A stretch of DNA of 41,661 bases, taken from an uncultured Chloroflexota bacterium (GTDB taxonomy: Bacteria > Chloroflexota > Anaerolineae > Anaerolineales > Anaerolineaceae). Below, in pieces: positions 8,663 to 17,902 of this stretch; within the stretch, counting starts at the first letter, position 1, and every line of letters begins with the position of its first letter. The notes below the pieces were generated by a model. The model searched no databases, had not been told where the DNA came from, and was given only the letters and a program-made list of their open reading frames with translations. The translations under genes were made by a program, and so were the position numbers. Where the stretch lies: positions 1 through 41,661 of the forward strand of contig CACYHU010000012.1 in the NCBI GenBank assembly GCA_902774215.1, read 5' to 3'.

Positions 8663-9388
8663 ATGACAAAGAATAAAGGATTATCGCCATTTTTCAAAGG
8701 ATTGCGTGACGGGCTGCCGATCGGCGCGGGATATTTTGCCGTAGCCTTCGGTTTGGGGATCGCGGCGCAAAAAACCGGGATGAGTCCGCTGCAGGGCTTC
8801 ATCATGAGTTTCTTCAACCACGCCTCTGCCGGCGAATATGCGGGAGTGGCCGCCATCCGGAGCGGCGCAGCTTACCTTGAAACGGCATTGCTGATCCTTA
8901 TCGCCAACGCGCGTTACCTGCTGATGAGCACTGCTCTGAGCCAAAAGCTTTCCCCGTCTCTGCCTTTTTTACACCGGGTGCTGATTGGCTTTGGTATTAC
9001 GGATGAGCTTTTCGGCATCTGTATTGCCTACCCCGGGTTCCTGGATCCTTTTTATATGTACGGCGCGTTTTTGACAACCACACCGTTATGGGCGACAGGG
9101 ACCGCCATCGGCATCACTGCCGGAAATATCCTGCCTGATATTGTGGTCCGGTCTCTGAGCGCAGCAATTTACGGCATGTTCATAGCGGTGATCATTCCTC
9201 CCTGCAGGACAAACCGGAATATTACGATCGTTGTCCTCGTCAGTTTTGCCTTGAGCTGGCTGATGTCTGTGATCCCCTCGGCAGCTGCCATTTCTGAAGG
9301 CTTCCGTATCATTATCCTGACGCTGGTCATTTCTTCACTGGCTGCCATCCTGATGCCGCTTCCGGAAGAAACAGAGGAGGCAGAATGA
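8663..9388 (+). CDS. azlC: branched-chain amino acid exporter, large subunit AzlC
   Basis: Large membrane subunit of an AzlCD-type exporter of branched-chain amino acids or their analogues. The 241 residues include about six or seven hydrophobic segments and the conserved DGLPIGAGYFAVAFGLG start typical of AzlC. The ATG at 8663 is preferred to a TTG 13 codons upstream, because a good -10 TATAAT at 8635-8640 would place the transcript start near 8647, after that TTG. SD pairing is poor. It overlaps azlD by four bases (ATGA), so the subunits are translationally coupled. A putative regulator follows at 9768. Confidence 0.87.
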   Translation: MTKNKGLSPFFKGLRDGLPIGAGYFAVAFGLGIAAQKTGMSPLQGFIMSFFNHASAGEYAGVAAIRSGAAYLETALLILIANARYLLMSTALSQKLSPSLPFLHRVLIGFGITDELFGICIAYPGFLDPFYMYGAFLTTTPLWATGTAIGITAGNILPDIVVRSLSAAIYGMFIAVIIPPCRTNRNITIVVLVSFALSWLMSVIPSAAAISEGFRIIILTLVISSLAAILMPLPEETEEAE

Positions 9389-9690
9389 ACCGCTCTATAT
9401 GGATCTACATTCTTATCATGTCACTGGTCAGCTTTATTATCCGGGTGCTGCCGGTTACGCTGATCCGGCGGCAAATAAAGAACCGCTTTATCCGTTCGCT
9501 GCTTTTTTACCTGCCTTATGCGACGCTTGCCGTCATGACTTTTCCCGCTATCCTTTCAATATCGGAAAATCCTCTCTGCGGTGCGGCAGCCTTCGCAGCT
9601 TCACTGGTCACGGCCTGGTTCACAAAAAACCTTTTCCTTTCCGCTCTTCTGGGCTGTGCGGCGGCCTTCCTGGCAGCAATTGTGTTGTAA
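9385..9690 (+). CDS. azlD: branched-chain amino acid exporter, small subunit AzlD
   Basis: Small partner of AzlC; 101 residues with about four hydrophobic segments and the family motif SFIIRVLPVTLIRR near the start. Both subunits are required for export in characterised systems (AzlCD, BrnFE). The start overlaps the azlC stop. No terminator is obvious before the AraC-type gene 77 bases downstream. Confidence 0.87.
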   Translation: MNRSIWIYILIMSLVSFIIRVLPVTLIRRQIKNRFIRSLLFYLPYATLAVMTFPAILSISENPLCGAAAFAASLVTAWFTKNLFLSALLGCAAAFLAAIVL

Positions 9691-9767
9691 CCGTAAACTT
9701 TTTTCCGTTCCGATTTTTAATATAAATGGCTGTATATTGAGTCCTTCCCGGGTAATGATATAACGAT

Positions 9768-10610
9768 ATGAGAGAAAAAAGAACTGTCCGGAATTCCGAA
9801 AAAAGCATCGAAAAAATCTTCGCTGAAAGTATGCTCAGGGAAGCCGGTTTTGTAATGAAAGAATACCACTGCCATCCTTATTTTGAGCTGTTTTATGTGG
9901 AAAGCGGCGGCTGCCGGTTTCTCATTGAAAACAATATGTATGACCTGCACACCGGTGATTTCCTGCTGATCCCTCCCCGGTCGCTGCATTACACACGTTA
10001 CCTGTTCGGACCCTGCAAAAGGGACACTGTTTTTTTTCGTGAAGACCATATCAGCGATGAGGTAAGGCAGATGCTTCCCCATCAGGCAGATTTTTTATCG
10101 GAAATGCGCATATTCCTGGTGCCGGAAGCACATCGGGAACAAATAGCATCTGTCCTTCAGCGTATGATAAACGAAGAAAAAATCGGAGACGATTACGCGG
10201 CAGTTATACAGAAGTCAATGCTTCAGGAGCTTTTCCTGCTATGCGGACGGGTATGCAGTTTTTTCCAGGATACACCTGCGAATATCCACACGACTGACCG
10301 GCAGATCATTAAGGCAGCCCGTTTCATAAGCGACCATTATATGGAACCTGTGACGACAACGGATATTGCCGCGGCAGCGGGCTTCAGCCCGAATTATCTG
10401 AGCCGGAAGTTCCGTGATGCGGCAGGGATCGGAGTTCATCAATACCTCACTTTCATCCGCATGCAGCATGCAGCGCTTGAACTTGTTTCCACCGACGATA
10501 CAATCACTGAGATCGCCTTCCGCTGCGGGTTTTCAGACAGCAATTATTTCAAAGACGCTTTTAAAAAACAATACGGTCTTACCCCAAGCGCTTACAGAAA
10601 ATCCGAATGA
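9768..10610 (+). CDS. AraC-family transcriptional regulator
   Basis: One-component regulator of 280 residues. The N-terminal part (about 30-100) is a cupin-like sensor with YHCHPYFELFYVESG and GDFLLIPPRSLHY. The C-terminal 100 residues are the two-helix-turn-helix AraC DNA-binding domain, with AAAAGFSPNYLSRKFRDAAG and the signature IAFRCGFSDSNYFKDAFKK followed by GLTPSAYR. The effector is unknown. It sits between azlCD and a MATE exporter, all on +, so either could be a target. SD pairing before 9768 is weak. Confidence 0.9.
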   Translation: MREKRTVRNSEKSIEKIFAESMLREAGFVMKEYHCHPYFELFYVESGGCRFLIENNMYDLHTGDFLLIPPRSLHYTRYLFGPCKRDTVFFREDHISDEVRQMLPHQADFLSEMRIFLVPEAHREQIASVLQRMINEEKIGDDYAAVIQKSMLQELFLLCGRVCSFFQDTPANIHTTDRQIIKAARFISDHYMEPVTTTDIAAAAGFSPNYLSRKFRDAAGIGVHQYLTFIRMQHAALELVSTDDTITEIAFRCGFSDSNYFKDAFKKQYGLTPSAYRKSE

Positions 10611-10768
10611 TCTGATATCCGCTGCTTCCTGTTCTCCCTCTGTTCATATTTACGAAAAGTGTTGATTTTTCTGTATTTTTCAGAGATAAGGATACAAAAT
10701 CAATGGAAATAAGAAAAATTTTGCTGTATTCTATCATATGAAAAATTAACCGTCAGGGAGCGGATAAA

Positions 10769-12220
10769 ATGGCACTGAAAGCGGAACTCACAAATAAAGA
10801 CAAAAAATTTTTAGACCGGAGCCTGAACGGGCCGATGTGGAAAGTCATTCTGATGATCGGTACGCCTCTGGCGCTGTATCAAATGCTCAGCCAGGTTTTT
10901 TCTGTACTCGATACGATGATGGCTGCACATATCAGCAAGGAATCTGTATCTGCGGTCGCTTATCTGTCTCAATTAAAGCTGATCCTTTCCGCATTGGGCG
11001 GAGGGCTCGCAGTAGGGTCCGGAATTCTGATCAGCCGGGCTTATGGAGAAGGTAATTTCGCTCTGGTGCGGAAGCGTGTCAGCAGTCTTTACGCGATTTC
11101 CCTTGCGGTCGGCCTGCTTATGCTTGGCGTGATCCTGCCCTTCACCGGACAGTTTTTGCGTCTTGCCGGCACTCCGGAATCCCTGATCGAAGTCGGGACG
11201 CAATATTTTATCGTACAGCTTTTCACACTGGTCGTGACTTTTTTGAACAATGTGTATATTGCCGTAGAAAGGGCACGCGGGAACGCAAACCGAATTTTCC
11301 GTCTGAACCTGGTGGTCATTATCCTGAAGCTTTCACTTACGGCTTTCTTTGTTTATATAATGAATTCCGGTCTGGTCATGATCGCGGCAGCTTCCCTGAT
11401 CTCGCAGCTTGCATTGTTTGTGTTTGCGGTCAAAAACAGCCTTATCGGTGAAAGCGCCTTCAGCTTCTCGGCAAAAGCCGTGACATTCAGCAAAGAAGTC
11501 ACATCACCGATGATCGGCAGGTCTTTCCCTGTGATCATGGAAAAGGCACTTTTTGCCTTCGGTAAAACCATCGTCAATTCCATGTGTACAGTCTACGGGG
11601 ATCTGATGGTAGGCGCCATGGGCGTATCCAACAATCTCGGCGGGTTTGCAACGATGCCCCAGAATGGATATCAGGAAGGGGCGGCCTCCATCATCAGCCA
11701 GAATCTCGGTGCCGGAAAGCACAAAAGGGTCCTGCAGGCATTTTGGTCAGTTCTTTTGATAAACGTTGTTGTCGGCGGGGTCATTACCGCGCTTGTATTG
11801 TGGCAGCTGGATTTTATGGCAGGGTTGTTTGATTCGGGAAGCCCGGAATTTCATCAAATGATCATGCTGGTTTACCGCTATGAAGCTTTCGGTGCTGTAC
11901 CTCTGGGGATCAATGCTGCTGTGCTTGCTCTTCTCTACGGTCTCGGAAATACAAAACTGACACTCGTCATCAATTTTTCAAGGGTCTTCGCGTTCCGCAT
12001 TCCGGTGTTCTGGTACCTTCAAAATTTCACAAATTACGGTGAAGCCAGTGTCGGTATGGTCATGATGATCAGCAATATTGCCGTAACAGTCATGTCTGCG
12101 GTCACGGCATTTTTTGTGATCCGGAAATTCAGGAAGGAGAACCGGCTGAACAATAGTTGGGAAAATAAAATTGAAAATGTATCGAAAAAGAATGCGGTCC
12201 TGAATATGAGCGTAAAATAG
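10769..12220 (+). CDS. MATE family efflux transporter
   Basis: Multidrug/toxin extrusion antiporter of 483 residues with about twelve predicted membrane segments in two repeated halves. The family pattern is visible in GTPLALYQMLSQVFSVLDTMM and later in the NNLGGFATMPQNGYQEGAASIISQNLGAG half. Drugs or metabolites are exported against sodium or protons in known members; the substrate here is unknown. GGGAG precedes the ATG by ten bases. The next gene, an EamA transporter, begins 22 bases downstream and is probably cotranscribed. Confidence 0.9.
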   Translation: MALKAELTNKDKKFLDRSLNGPMWKVILMIGTPLALYQMLSQVFSVLDTMMAAHISKESVSAVAYLSQLKLILSALGGGLAVGSGILISRAYGEGNFALVRKRVSSLYAISLAVGLLMLGVILPFTGQFLRLAGTPESLIEVGTQYFIVQLFTLVVTFLNNVYIAVERARGNANRIFRLNLVVIILKLSLTAFFVYIMNSGLVMIAAASLISQLALFVFAVKNSLIGESAFSFSAKAVTFSKEVTSPMIGRSFPVIMEKALFAFGKTIVNSMCTVYGDLMVGAMGVSNNLGGFATMPQNGYQEGAASIISQNLGAGKHKRVLQAFWSVLLINVVVGGVITALVLWQLDFMAGLFDSGSPEFHQMIMLVYRYEAFGAVPLGINAAVLALLYGLGNTKLTLVINFSRVFAFRIPVFWYLQNFTNYGEASVGMVMMISNIAVTVMSAVTAFFVIRKFRKENRLNNSWENKIENVSKKNAVLNMSVK

Positions 12221-12242
12221 TTGATGGTTAAGGGTCATCAAC

Positions 12243-13154
12243 ATGGAAAATTTCTTCAAAGATAATAAAAACAAGACTATCCTGGCATTACTCACTACAG
12301 TGGGATGGGCACTGGCCTATCCCTTTATCAAACTGGGCTATCAGGAATTCCAGATCGCTTCGGATGATTTAGGCGGTAAGATCCTTTTTGCGGGCGTGCG
12401 GTTTTTCATGGCAGGGCTGCTCGTTACATTGTTCTGCTTGATCAGAGGGTTCAGGCTTGAGCTTAAGGATCGAAAAGATCTGATGTGGCTTTTGCTGCTC
12501 GCCGTTGTCAATACGACACTCCATTACATGTTCGCTTATATTGGGCTGGGCTATAACCCAAGCGCAAGGTCAACGATCTTAGATTCCCTTGGCAGCTTTA
12601 TCCTGATCTTCCTTTCGTGGAAAGTCTTTCCGGATGACAAAATGTCTTCAGCAAAAATCATCGGTTGTCTGCTGGGGCTTGCAGCGATATTTGTGGTCAA
12701 TATCGAGCCGGGTGCAGGTTACTTCGATAATATAACCTTTCTGGGAGACGGTATGATCCTGCTGAACGCCCTCTTCTCCGCATTGGGCGGGCTCCTCACC
12801 AGAGTCGTATCAAAAAAGATGAACATCATGACTGCCACAGGGCTGAGCATGATGATTGGCGGCGGGCTAATGCTGCTGATCGGGCTGCTCATCGGTCAGA
12901 ACCGTTCCTGGGTGATCACACTCAAAGGGCTCCTGATCCTGTTCGTGCTTATCATGATCTCAGCTGTCTGCTTTGCAATCTATAATGAACTGATCTCCTG
13001 GCATCCGATCAGTAAAATCGCCATTTACAGCGCACTGATCCCGGTTTTGGGTGTTATCTTCGCCGCGCTGATCCTGAAAGAGGAACTGAAGTGGCAGTAT
13101 TTTATCTCAGTCCTGATGGTGGCAGCCGGGATTTACCTCGTGAATAAAGACTGA
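12243..13154 (+). CDS. EamA (DMT superfamily) transporter
   Basis: 303-residue integral membrane protein with about ten predicted helices in two EamA repeats; the second starts near residue 165. Landmarks are GWALAYPFIKLG in helix 1, ARSTILDSLGSFILIFLSW in the first repeat and the C-terminal SALIPVLGVIFAALILKEEL. The family exports or imports amino acids, nucleotides or other metabolites. AAGGG nine bases upstream supports the start. The short gap after the MATE gene suggests one transcription unit. Confidence 0.88.
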   Translation: MENFFKDNKNKTILALLTTVGWALAYPFIKLGYQEFQIASDDLGGKILFAGVRFFMAGLLVTLFCLIRGFRLELKDRKDLMWLLLLAVVNTTLHYMFAYIGLGYNPSARSTILDSLGSFILIFLSWKVFPDDKMSSAKIIGCLLGLAAIFVVNIEPGAGYFDNITFLGDGMILLNALFSALGGLLTRVVSKKMNIMTATGLSMMIGGGLMLLIGLLIGQNRSWVITLKGLLILFVLIMISAVCFAIYNELISWHPISKIAIYSALIPVLGVIFAALILKEELKWQYFISVLMVAAGIYLVNKD

Positions 13155-13241
13155 TTTTCTTCCATGTGGTATGAAGCTCGAGGGGCAGTTCCTATGCTGC
13201 GTTAGAACCGGGATTGAATGCCCAGCGCTTCACCGGCAAAA

Positions 13242-13892
13242 TCAAAACAGGGTAAGATCTGAGGACAGGGGTTTAAAACTGCGCCGATGAATGGGACAGG
13301 GACCGTACATGGCTAAGGCCTCCTGATGCGACTTTGTCCCGTATCCCTTGTGCCGGTCAAATTGATATTGCGGATAGAGCTCCGCGGCTGTGGTCCGCAT
13401 ATAGCGGTCACGGGTCACCTTGGCAAGAACTGAAGCGCAGGCTATGGAGAGGGAAAGCATATCACCGTGTTTGATCCCGGTCTGCGGGATCGTCACATCA
13501 TGAAGACGGACATAGTCGATCAACAGATGATCCGGCTGAATACCCAGTCCTTCAACAGCCCGTTTCATAGCGGCCTTTGTAGCATTTAGGATACCGATCC
13601 TGTCTATTTCCGCTGCGTCTGCTTCACCGACAGCCCAGGCTTTCGCTTCCGCTTTTACGATATCAAACATAGCCTCCCGCTCTGCCGGTGTCATCAGTTT
13701 GCTGTCCCGGACTCCGTCGAGTCTGTTCAAAATATCCGGGTCAGCCGGCAGAACGACAGCCCCTGCTGAAACAGGTCCAGCCCAGGCACCGCGTCCGGCT
13801 TCGTCGATCCCCGCAACGATCAGATAGCCCTGATTCCACAACGTGGTTTCAAATTCCAGTGTCGGCGTAACTTTTGTATGCGGGGAATTCAT
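13242..13892 (-). CDS. rnhB: ribonuclease HII
   Basis: Removes ribonucleotides from DNA and RNA from RNA:DNA hybrids. The 216 residues carry the active-site carboxylates D30-E31 (in GIDEAGRG), D126 (in LLIDYV) and D162 (in KVTRDR), plus the family's RHKGYGTKSH segment. The ATG at 13892 is favoured over one eight codons upstream because AAAGGAG precedes it by eight bases. A terminator-like hairpin lies just upstream, so it probably has its own initiation signal or depends on read-through. Confidence 0.93.
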   Translation of the reverse strand: MNSPHTKVTPTLEFETTLWNQGYLIVAGIDEAGRGAWAGPVSAGAVVLPADPDILNRLDGVRDSKLMTPAEREAMFDIVKAEAKAWAVGEADAAEIDRIGILNATKAAMKRAVEGLGIQPDHLLIDYVRLHDVTIPQTGIKHGDMLSLSIACASVLAKVTRDRYMRTTAAELYPQYQFDRHKGYGTKSHQEALAMYGPCPIHRRSFKPLSSDLTLF

Positions 13893-13905
13893 AAAAATAT
13901 CTCCT

Positions 13906-13933
13906 TTAAAAAACAAAGGCGCACCGCGCCTTT
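13906..13933 (-). terminator. terminator of the ALG5-like glycosyltransferase gene
   Basis: On the minus strand AAAGGCGC pairs with GCGCCTTT (8 bp, three-base loop, 13915-13933) and is followed by a GTTTTTT tract. It separates the glycosyltransferase gene (13959-14690) from rnhB. Confidence 0.7.
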
Positions 13934-13958
13934 AGCAATCCCGAACTCTTATTTTCTT

Positions 13959-14690
13959 TTACCTGTCGTACAGGCCATCCCGGTAATTTTTCCGGATCTG
14001 GAGAAGCTCACGAAACATTTTCAGCGAGTCCTGGATCACGTTGATCTTGCTGTTGCCGTCATAATACCACTGAACCGGGACCTCAACGATCTGATAACCG
14101 CAATGTTTGGCAATGAAGAGCACTTCCGCATCAAAAGCCCAGCCGTCAATTTTCTGAAGGCTGAAAAGCTTTTGAGCCGCTTCAGCAGAAAAACTTTTGA
14201 ACCCGCACTGTGTATCATGAATCTTTGGGAGCCCCAGCAAAACTCTGACGATCAGGTTGAAAACACGGCCGGTAAAATGACGGGTAGCCGGTTCATTATA
14301 ACGGACAGCTCCTTTTACTTCACGGGATCCGATAGCGACATGATAGCCTTCCAATGCCGGAGGAATAAAATTATCGACCTCACTGATGGGCATGGAAAAG
14401 TCTACATCCGCAAACATACGGTATTTTCCATGAGCGTCCAGCATTCCCCTGCGGACCGCGTTACCTTTTCCGGGCGTAAGCTCCTTCAGCACGGTAAGCC
14501 AGGGATACCGTGAGGCGTACTCACATGCCATTTCATATGTGCGGTCTTTACTGCCGTTTTCGACGATGATCACTTCGATCGGTTCTGTGTGGGACGCAAC
14601 AAAACCCGCCACCTTGTCCATACATTCCGGGAGGCGTTTTTCCTCATTATAAGCAGGCAGGATCAATGACAATAAATACTGCTGTTCCAT
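13959..14690 (-). CDS. family 2 glycosyltransferase (ALG5-like)
   Basis: Predicted dolichyl/polyprenyl-phosphate glucosyltransferase-like enzyme, 243 residues. The GT-A core shows LILPAYNEEKRLP, VIIVENGSKDRT and the DxD-type MFADVDFSMP. The region TQCGFKSFSAEAAQKLF followed by GWAFDAEVLFIA is typical of the ALG5 branch. It is cytosolic with no clear membrane helix. Upstream lies a structured region with its own terminator, so it likely has a separate promoter. The acceptor and donor are not determinable from sequence. Confidence 0.83.
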   Translation of the reverse strand: MEQQYLLSLILPAYNEEKRLPECMDKVAGFVASHTEPIEVIIVENGSKDRTYEMACEYASRYPWLTVLKELTPGKGNAVRRGMLDAHGKYRMFADVDFSMPISEVDNFIPPALEGYHVAIGSREVKGAVRYNEPATRHFTGRVFNLIVRVLLGLPKIHDTQCGFKSFSAEAAQKLFSLQKIDGWAFDAEVLFIAKHCGYQIVEVPVQWYYDGNSKINVIQDSLKMFRELLQIRKNYRDGLYDR

Positions 14691-14772
14691 ACAGAATTAA
14701 TATTACCATATTTTGTATGTTCACCGGTTATTAGACGTATTAAAACTGAATTATTTCTATATATAAAAACGG

Positions 14773-14812
14773 GGCTGCCGTACATCTTTTATGGGTGTAC
14801 AACAGCCTTTTT
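14773..14812. terminator. terminator hairpin, probably bidirectional
   Basis: GGCTG (14773-14777) plus GTACA (14780-14784) pair with TGTAC (14796-14800) and CAGCC (14803-14807), with a two-base internal bulge on each side. T runs follow on both strands. On the minus strand it would stop transcription from the structured region before the glycosyltransferase gene. Confidence 0.6.
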
Positions 14813-14845
14813 CAGAAATACATGCCATGCTCCGCAAGGGCGGGA

Positions 14846-15132
14846 GGTGCCGGCGGGAGAACTTCCCGCACCATGTAGATATTACCGGGGCCGGCCGGGC
14901 TGACCTTCAGTCACCCGCCGGCTTTGGCGCCATTAAATAACGCGAAACGGCTCTTCTTTTATTTTGGGGAATCATCTGAATAACCGTATCATCAACGGAG
15001 TGATTCATCTGCTTATACAGGGGTGTCGGGGAACACGCGTGAGTTTGCTCAGCGCGTGTTCCCCGACTGAATTACCCGGGACGCGGGAATCACTTTCGCA
15101 GGCAGATGACGTTTATTCCGCGTCCCTGCGAA
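14846..15132. repeat. cluster of nested inverted repeats / structured RNA candidate
   Basis: No gene is supported in the 514 bases between 14691 and 15204. Instead strong dyads follow one another: 14853-14858/14864-14869 (6 bp); 14890-14922 (13 bp with small bulges); 14969-14974/15001-15006; 15025-15039/15053-15067 (15 bp perfect, extended by 4 more pairs to a TTTG loop); 15078-15090/15115-15126 (12 bp with one bulge); and 15005-15012/15102-15109 (8 bp), enclosing the long hairpin. TTCGCAGG at 15095 can also pair with CCTGCGAA at 15125, which competes with the 12-bp stem. It may be a structured RNA, a 3' processing region of the binding-protein mRNA, or a decayed palindromic element. Confidence 0.6.
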
Positions 15133-15204
15133 GCACTCTCTCCCGATGGCTTTTTAAAATTTTTATTTTCGACAGCTCCGCTGCAAATAATCAGCTGATG
15201 GCGG

Positions 15205-16845
15205 TTATTTGAAATAGATCTTCGCCAGATCGATAACAAACTGCGGATAGAAAATGTATCCGTCCAGCTTTTTGCTGATAACCGTCAGATCATTGGGATC
15301 CATCAGGTAGACATTGGCTGCGTCATCGGAAAGGATTTTTTCAGCCTGTTTGTAAAGAGCGGTCTGTTCTTCTTCACTGGTAGCGGTAAAGGCTTCCTTC
15401 AGTACCCGGTCATATTCCGGATCATTGAAGTTGATCATGTTTTTGCTGTTATCAGAGATCCAGCGCTCAAGCAGGGCTCGGGCGGTCAGGAAGGAGGCAT
15501 CGAAACCGACTACGGTAGCCTCGAAATTGCGTCCCTGGTAAACTTCGCTCAGCCAGGTCGCCCATTCCACAAGATTGATCTTCGCGTCAATTCCGACAGC
15601 TTTAAGCTGCTCCGCGATCACCTGGGCTGTATTAACATGGACCACATAATTAGAGGGAGCTGTGATCGTCAGTGAGAAACCATCCGGATATCCGGCTTCG
15701 CTCAGTAATTCCTTTGCCTTTTCCGGGTTATAAGGATAAGCATCTGCCAGCTCCGGCATGAAATATTTCCCGAAAGCGGGGTAAATGCTGGAACCGATCG
15801 GTGTACCGAGCCCGTCATTGACAATAAGCATGACATCTTCCACATTGACCGCATAGTTGAGAGCCTGACGGACACGCAGATCATTAAGAGGTTCAACCGC
15901 ATTGTTCAGGTAAAGCGCCTGGATCAGGTTGGTCGGAGATTCGAGGAGTTCATATTCATCACCGATTTCCTTGACATCAGAGGCGACACGATGGACACTG
16001 AGGTCAACGGATCCGCTGCGGAGAGCCATAACAAGAGCGTCTGTATTTTCAATGATCTTGAATGTGACCTCGTCAAGGTAACCCGGTTCTCCCCAATAGT
16101 TTTCGAATTTTTCGAGCACGATATTTTCCTGGACAGCTCTGGATTTGAATTTGTAGGGACCGGTCCCGACCGGGGAAGTATCCTGATCCGCATAATCGTG
16201 CGGGATGATCGCTGTGTTCAGATAGGCGAGATATTCAATATTCGGGTTCTTCAGCTTGATTTCAACGGTTTTGGCATCCGGGCTGGTGACAGATTCGATT
16301 TCCGAGTAAGCGGCAAGGAGCGGTACACCGGTCTCGGCTCCGCGGCATTTGTCAAGAGTAAAGATAACATCCTCCGCGGTAAGTTCACTGCCGTTGTGGA
16401 ATTTGACGCCATCGCGCAACTTGAAGGTGAAGGTTGTGGCATCATCGGAGATCTCCCAGCTTTCAGCAAGGGAGGGGACAAAACTGCCGTCCGGAGCTGC
16501 CTTTACGAGCCCTTCAAAGATATTGAAGAAAATCTCGCGCTTTCCGGCTGAGGTAGAGACATGGGGATCAAGGCTCTGGTCCAGATCCTGAGAAATAGCG
16601 ATGGTAATACTGCCTACCGCTTTCGGAGCAGCCGGTTCTTCTTCAGCAGCGGGTTCTTCAGAAACAGCTGCCGCGGGGATTTCCTGAGCAGCCGGCTCTG
16701 CTGCCGGTTCTTCTTTGGAAGTCTCGGTGGCTGCTTCCTTCGGTGATTCAGCTGTGGGTTCTGCTGTCGGTTTTGAACTTCCGCAGGCTGCAAGCAGCAG
16801 TACGAGAGACAGAATGAAACAGACAAATAAACATTTTTTCATCAT
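15205..16845 (-). CDS. ABC transporter substrate-binding lipoprotein (peptide/nickel type, SBP_bac_5)
   Basis: 546-residue extracytoplasmic solute-binding protein. Residues 1-21 are a lipoprotein signal peptide ending in the lipobox LLAAC with C21. Residues 22-75 are a Pro/Ala/Glu/Thr-rich spacer. The rest is the family 5 fold, with SWEISDDATTFTFKLRDGVKFHNG and SPVGTGPYKFK as landmarks. It should capture peptides, nickel chelates or similar ligands for an ABC importer. No permease or ATPase gene is adjacent, so it is an orphan component. A second ATG follows directly; the first is used because AAAGGA lies eight bases before it. Confidence 0.9.
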   Translation of the reverse strand: MMKKCLFVCFILSLVLLLAACGSSKPTAEPTAESPKEAATETSKEEPAAEPAAQEIPAAAVSEEPAAEEEPAAPKAVGSITIAISQDLDQSLDPHVSTSAGKREIFFNIFEGLVKAAPDGSFVPSLAESWEISDDATTFTFKLRDGVKFHNGSELTAEDVIFTLDKCRGAETGVPLLAAYSEIESVTSPDAKTVEIKLKNPNIEYLAYLNTAIIPHDYADQDTSPVGTGPYKFKSRAVQENIVLEKFENYWGEPGYLDEVTFKIIENTDALVMALRSGSVDLSVHRVASDVKEIGDEYELLESPTNLIQALYLNNAVEPLNDLRVRQALNYAVNVEDVMLIVNDGLGTPIGSSIYPAFGKYFMPELADAYPYNPEKAKELLSEAGYPDGFSLTITAPSNYVVHVNTAQVIAEQLKAVGIDAKINLVEWATWLSEVYQGRNFEATVVGFDASFLTARALLERWISDNSKNMINFNDPEYDRVLKEAFTATSEEEQTALYKQAEKILSDDAANVYLMDPNDLTVISKKLDGYIFYPQFVIDLAKIYFK

Positions 16846-16941
16846 CTTGATGATCCTTTCTTTTTCATTTCGTTCTTATTTTACACACAATTTACGGGAA
16901 AAAATAATATATATGAATAATTTCATAAATAAAGATTTCCG

Positions 16942-16975
16942 GGGACTGCTGGTTTATGGCTGTCACAGCAGTCCC
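16942..16975 (-). terminator. terminator candidate after era
   Basis: GGGACTGCTG (16942-16951) pairs perfectly with CAGCAGTCCC (16966-16975), 10 bp with a 14-base loop. On the minus strand it lies just past the era stop. The following tract is only moderately T-rich, so efficiency is uncertain. Confidence 0.6.
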
Positions 16976-16990
16976 GTCTTCTGTCATCTT

Positions 16991-17902
16991 TTAATCATCC
17001 GGCCGCTTGATCCCGAGCTGACGCAGCAGGTTTTCGTCATTCCGCCAGTTTTTCATAACCTTCACGCGCAGTTCAAGAAAAATCTTGCGGTCGGTGAGCC
17101 TTTCGATCTCACGCCGGGCATCCTGTCCGATTTTTTTGATCATTTCGCCGTTTTTGCCGATCACGATCCCTTTATGGGACTCGCGGTCAAGCAGAAGCGT
17201 GGCATTGATATATGAGTTCGTTTCGGTGCGGTCCTTATATTCCTCAATACGGACAGCGATGGAATGAGGGATCTCATCATCCAGATTCCGCAGAAGGCTC
17301 TCACGGATCAGATCAGCGGCGATTTCACGCTCATACAGATCCGTGATCTGCTCCGGATCATAATATGCCGGACCCTCCGGCAGACGGGATTTGAGCTCCG
17401 CTTTCAGTTCCGGGATACCCGCGCCTGTCCTGCAGGAGACCGGCATTCGTTTGGCATCGGTCAGCAGCTTTTTATAGAAGTTCTCGTTTTCAGCCAGTTG
17501 ATTCGGGTTGACCAGGTCGCATTTGTTCAGGACCATCACGGTTTTTTCCGGTTTGCTTCCGGCTGCGATCCGCTGTGAAACGGTTTCATCTTCTTTATTG
17601 GGTTTGACGGAGATATCAACGATCCACATCACGCAATCCGCGTCACTGATGGTATCGACCGCCGCCTCATTCATCACTTCACCAAGCTTTGAGAGCGGTT
17701 TATGGATCCCCGGTGTATCCATAAAGATCATCTGGCTGTCATCATCGCTCAATATTCCCAGCTGGACCCGCTGTGTTGTCTGCGGACGCGGTGAGACCGC
17801 CGCGATTTTCTGTCCGAGAAGCAGGTTGATCAGCGATGATTTTCCGACATTCGGCCGGCCTACCACGCAAATAAAGCCGGAGCGAAATTCAGTTTCTTCC
17901 AT
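16991..17902 (-). CDS. era: GTPase Era
   Basis: Essential ribosome-assembly GTPase that binds the 3' end of 16S rRNA. The 303-residue length is typical. The G domain shows G1 GRPNVGKSS (15-23), G3 DTPG and G4 NKCD. The C-terminal KH domain contains VIGKNGEMIKKIGQDARREIE. The start is preceded by CAGGAGGATA and overlaps by 14 bases the reading frame of the GIY-YIG domain protein upstream, so the two are coupled. It forms a minus-strand unit with that frame and the M50 protease gene. Confidence 0.96.
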   Translation of the reverse strand: MEETEFRSGFICVVGRPNVGKSSLINLLLGQKIAAVSPRPQTTQRVQLGILSDDDSQMIFMDTPGIHKPLSKLGEVMNEAAVDTISDADCVMWIVDISVKPNKEDETVSQRIAAGSKPEKTVMVLNKCDLVNPNQLAENENFYKKLLTDAKRMPVSCRTGAGIPELKAELKSRLPEGPAYYDPEQITDLYEREIAADLIRESLLRNLDDEIPHSIAVRIEEYKDRTETNSYINATLLLDRESHKGIVIGKNGEMIKKIGQDARREIERLTDRKIFLELRVKVMKNWRNDENLLRQLGIKRPDD

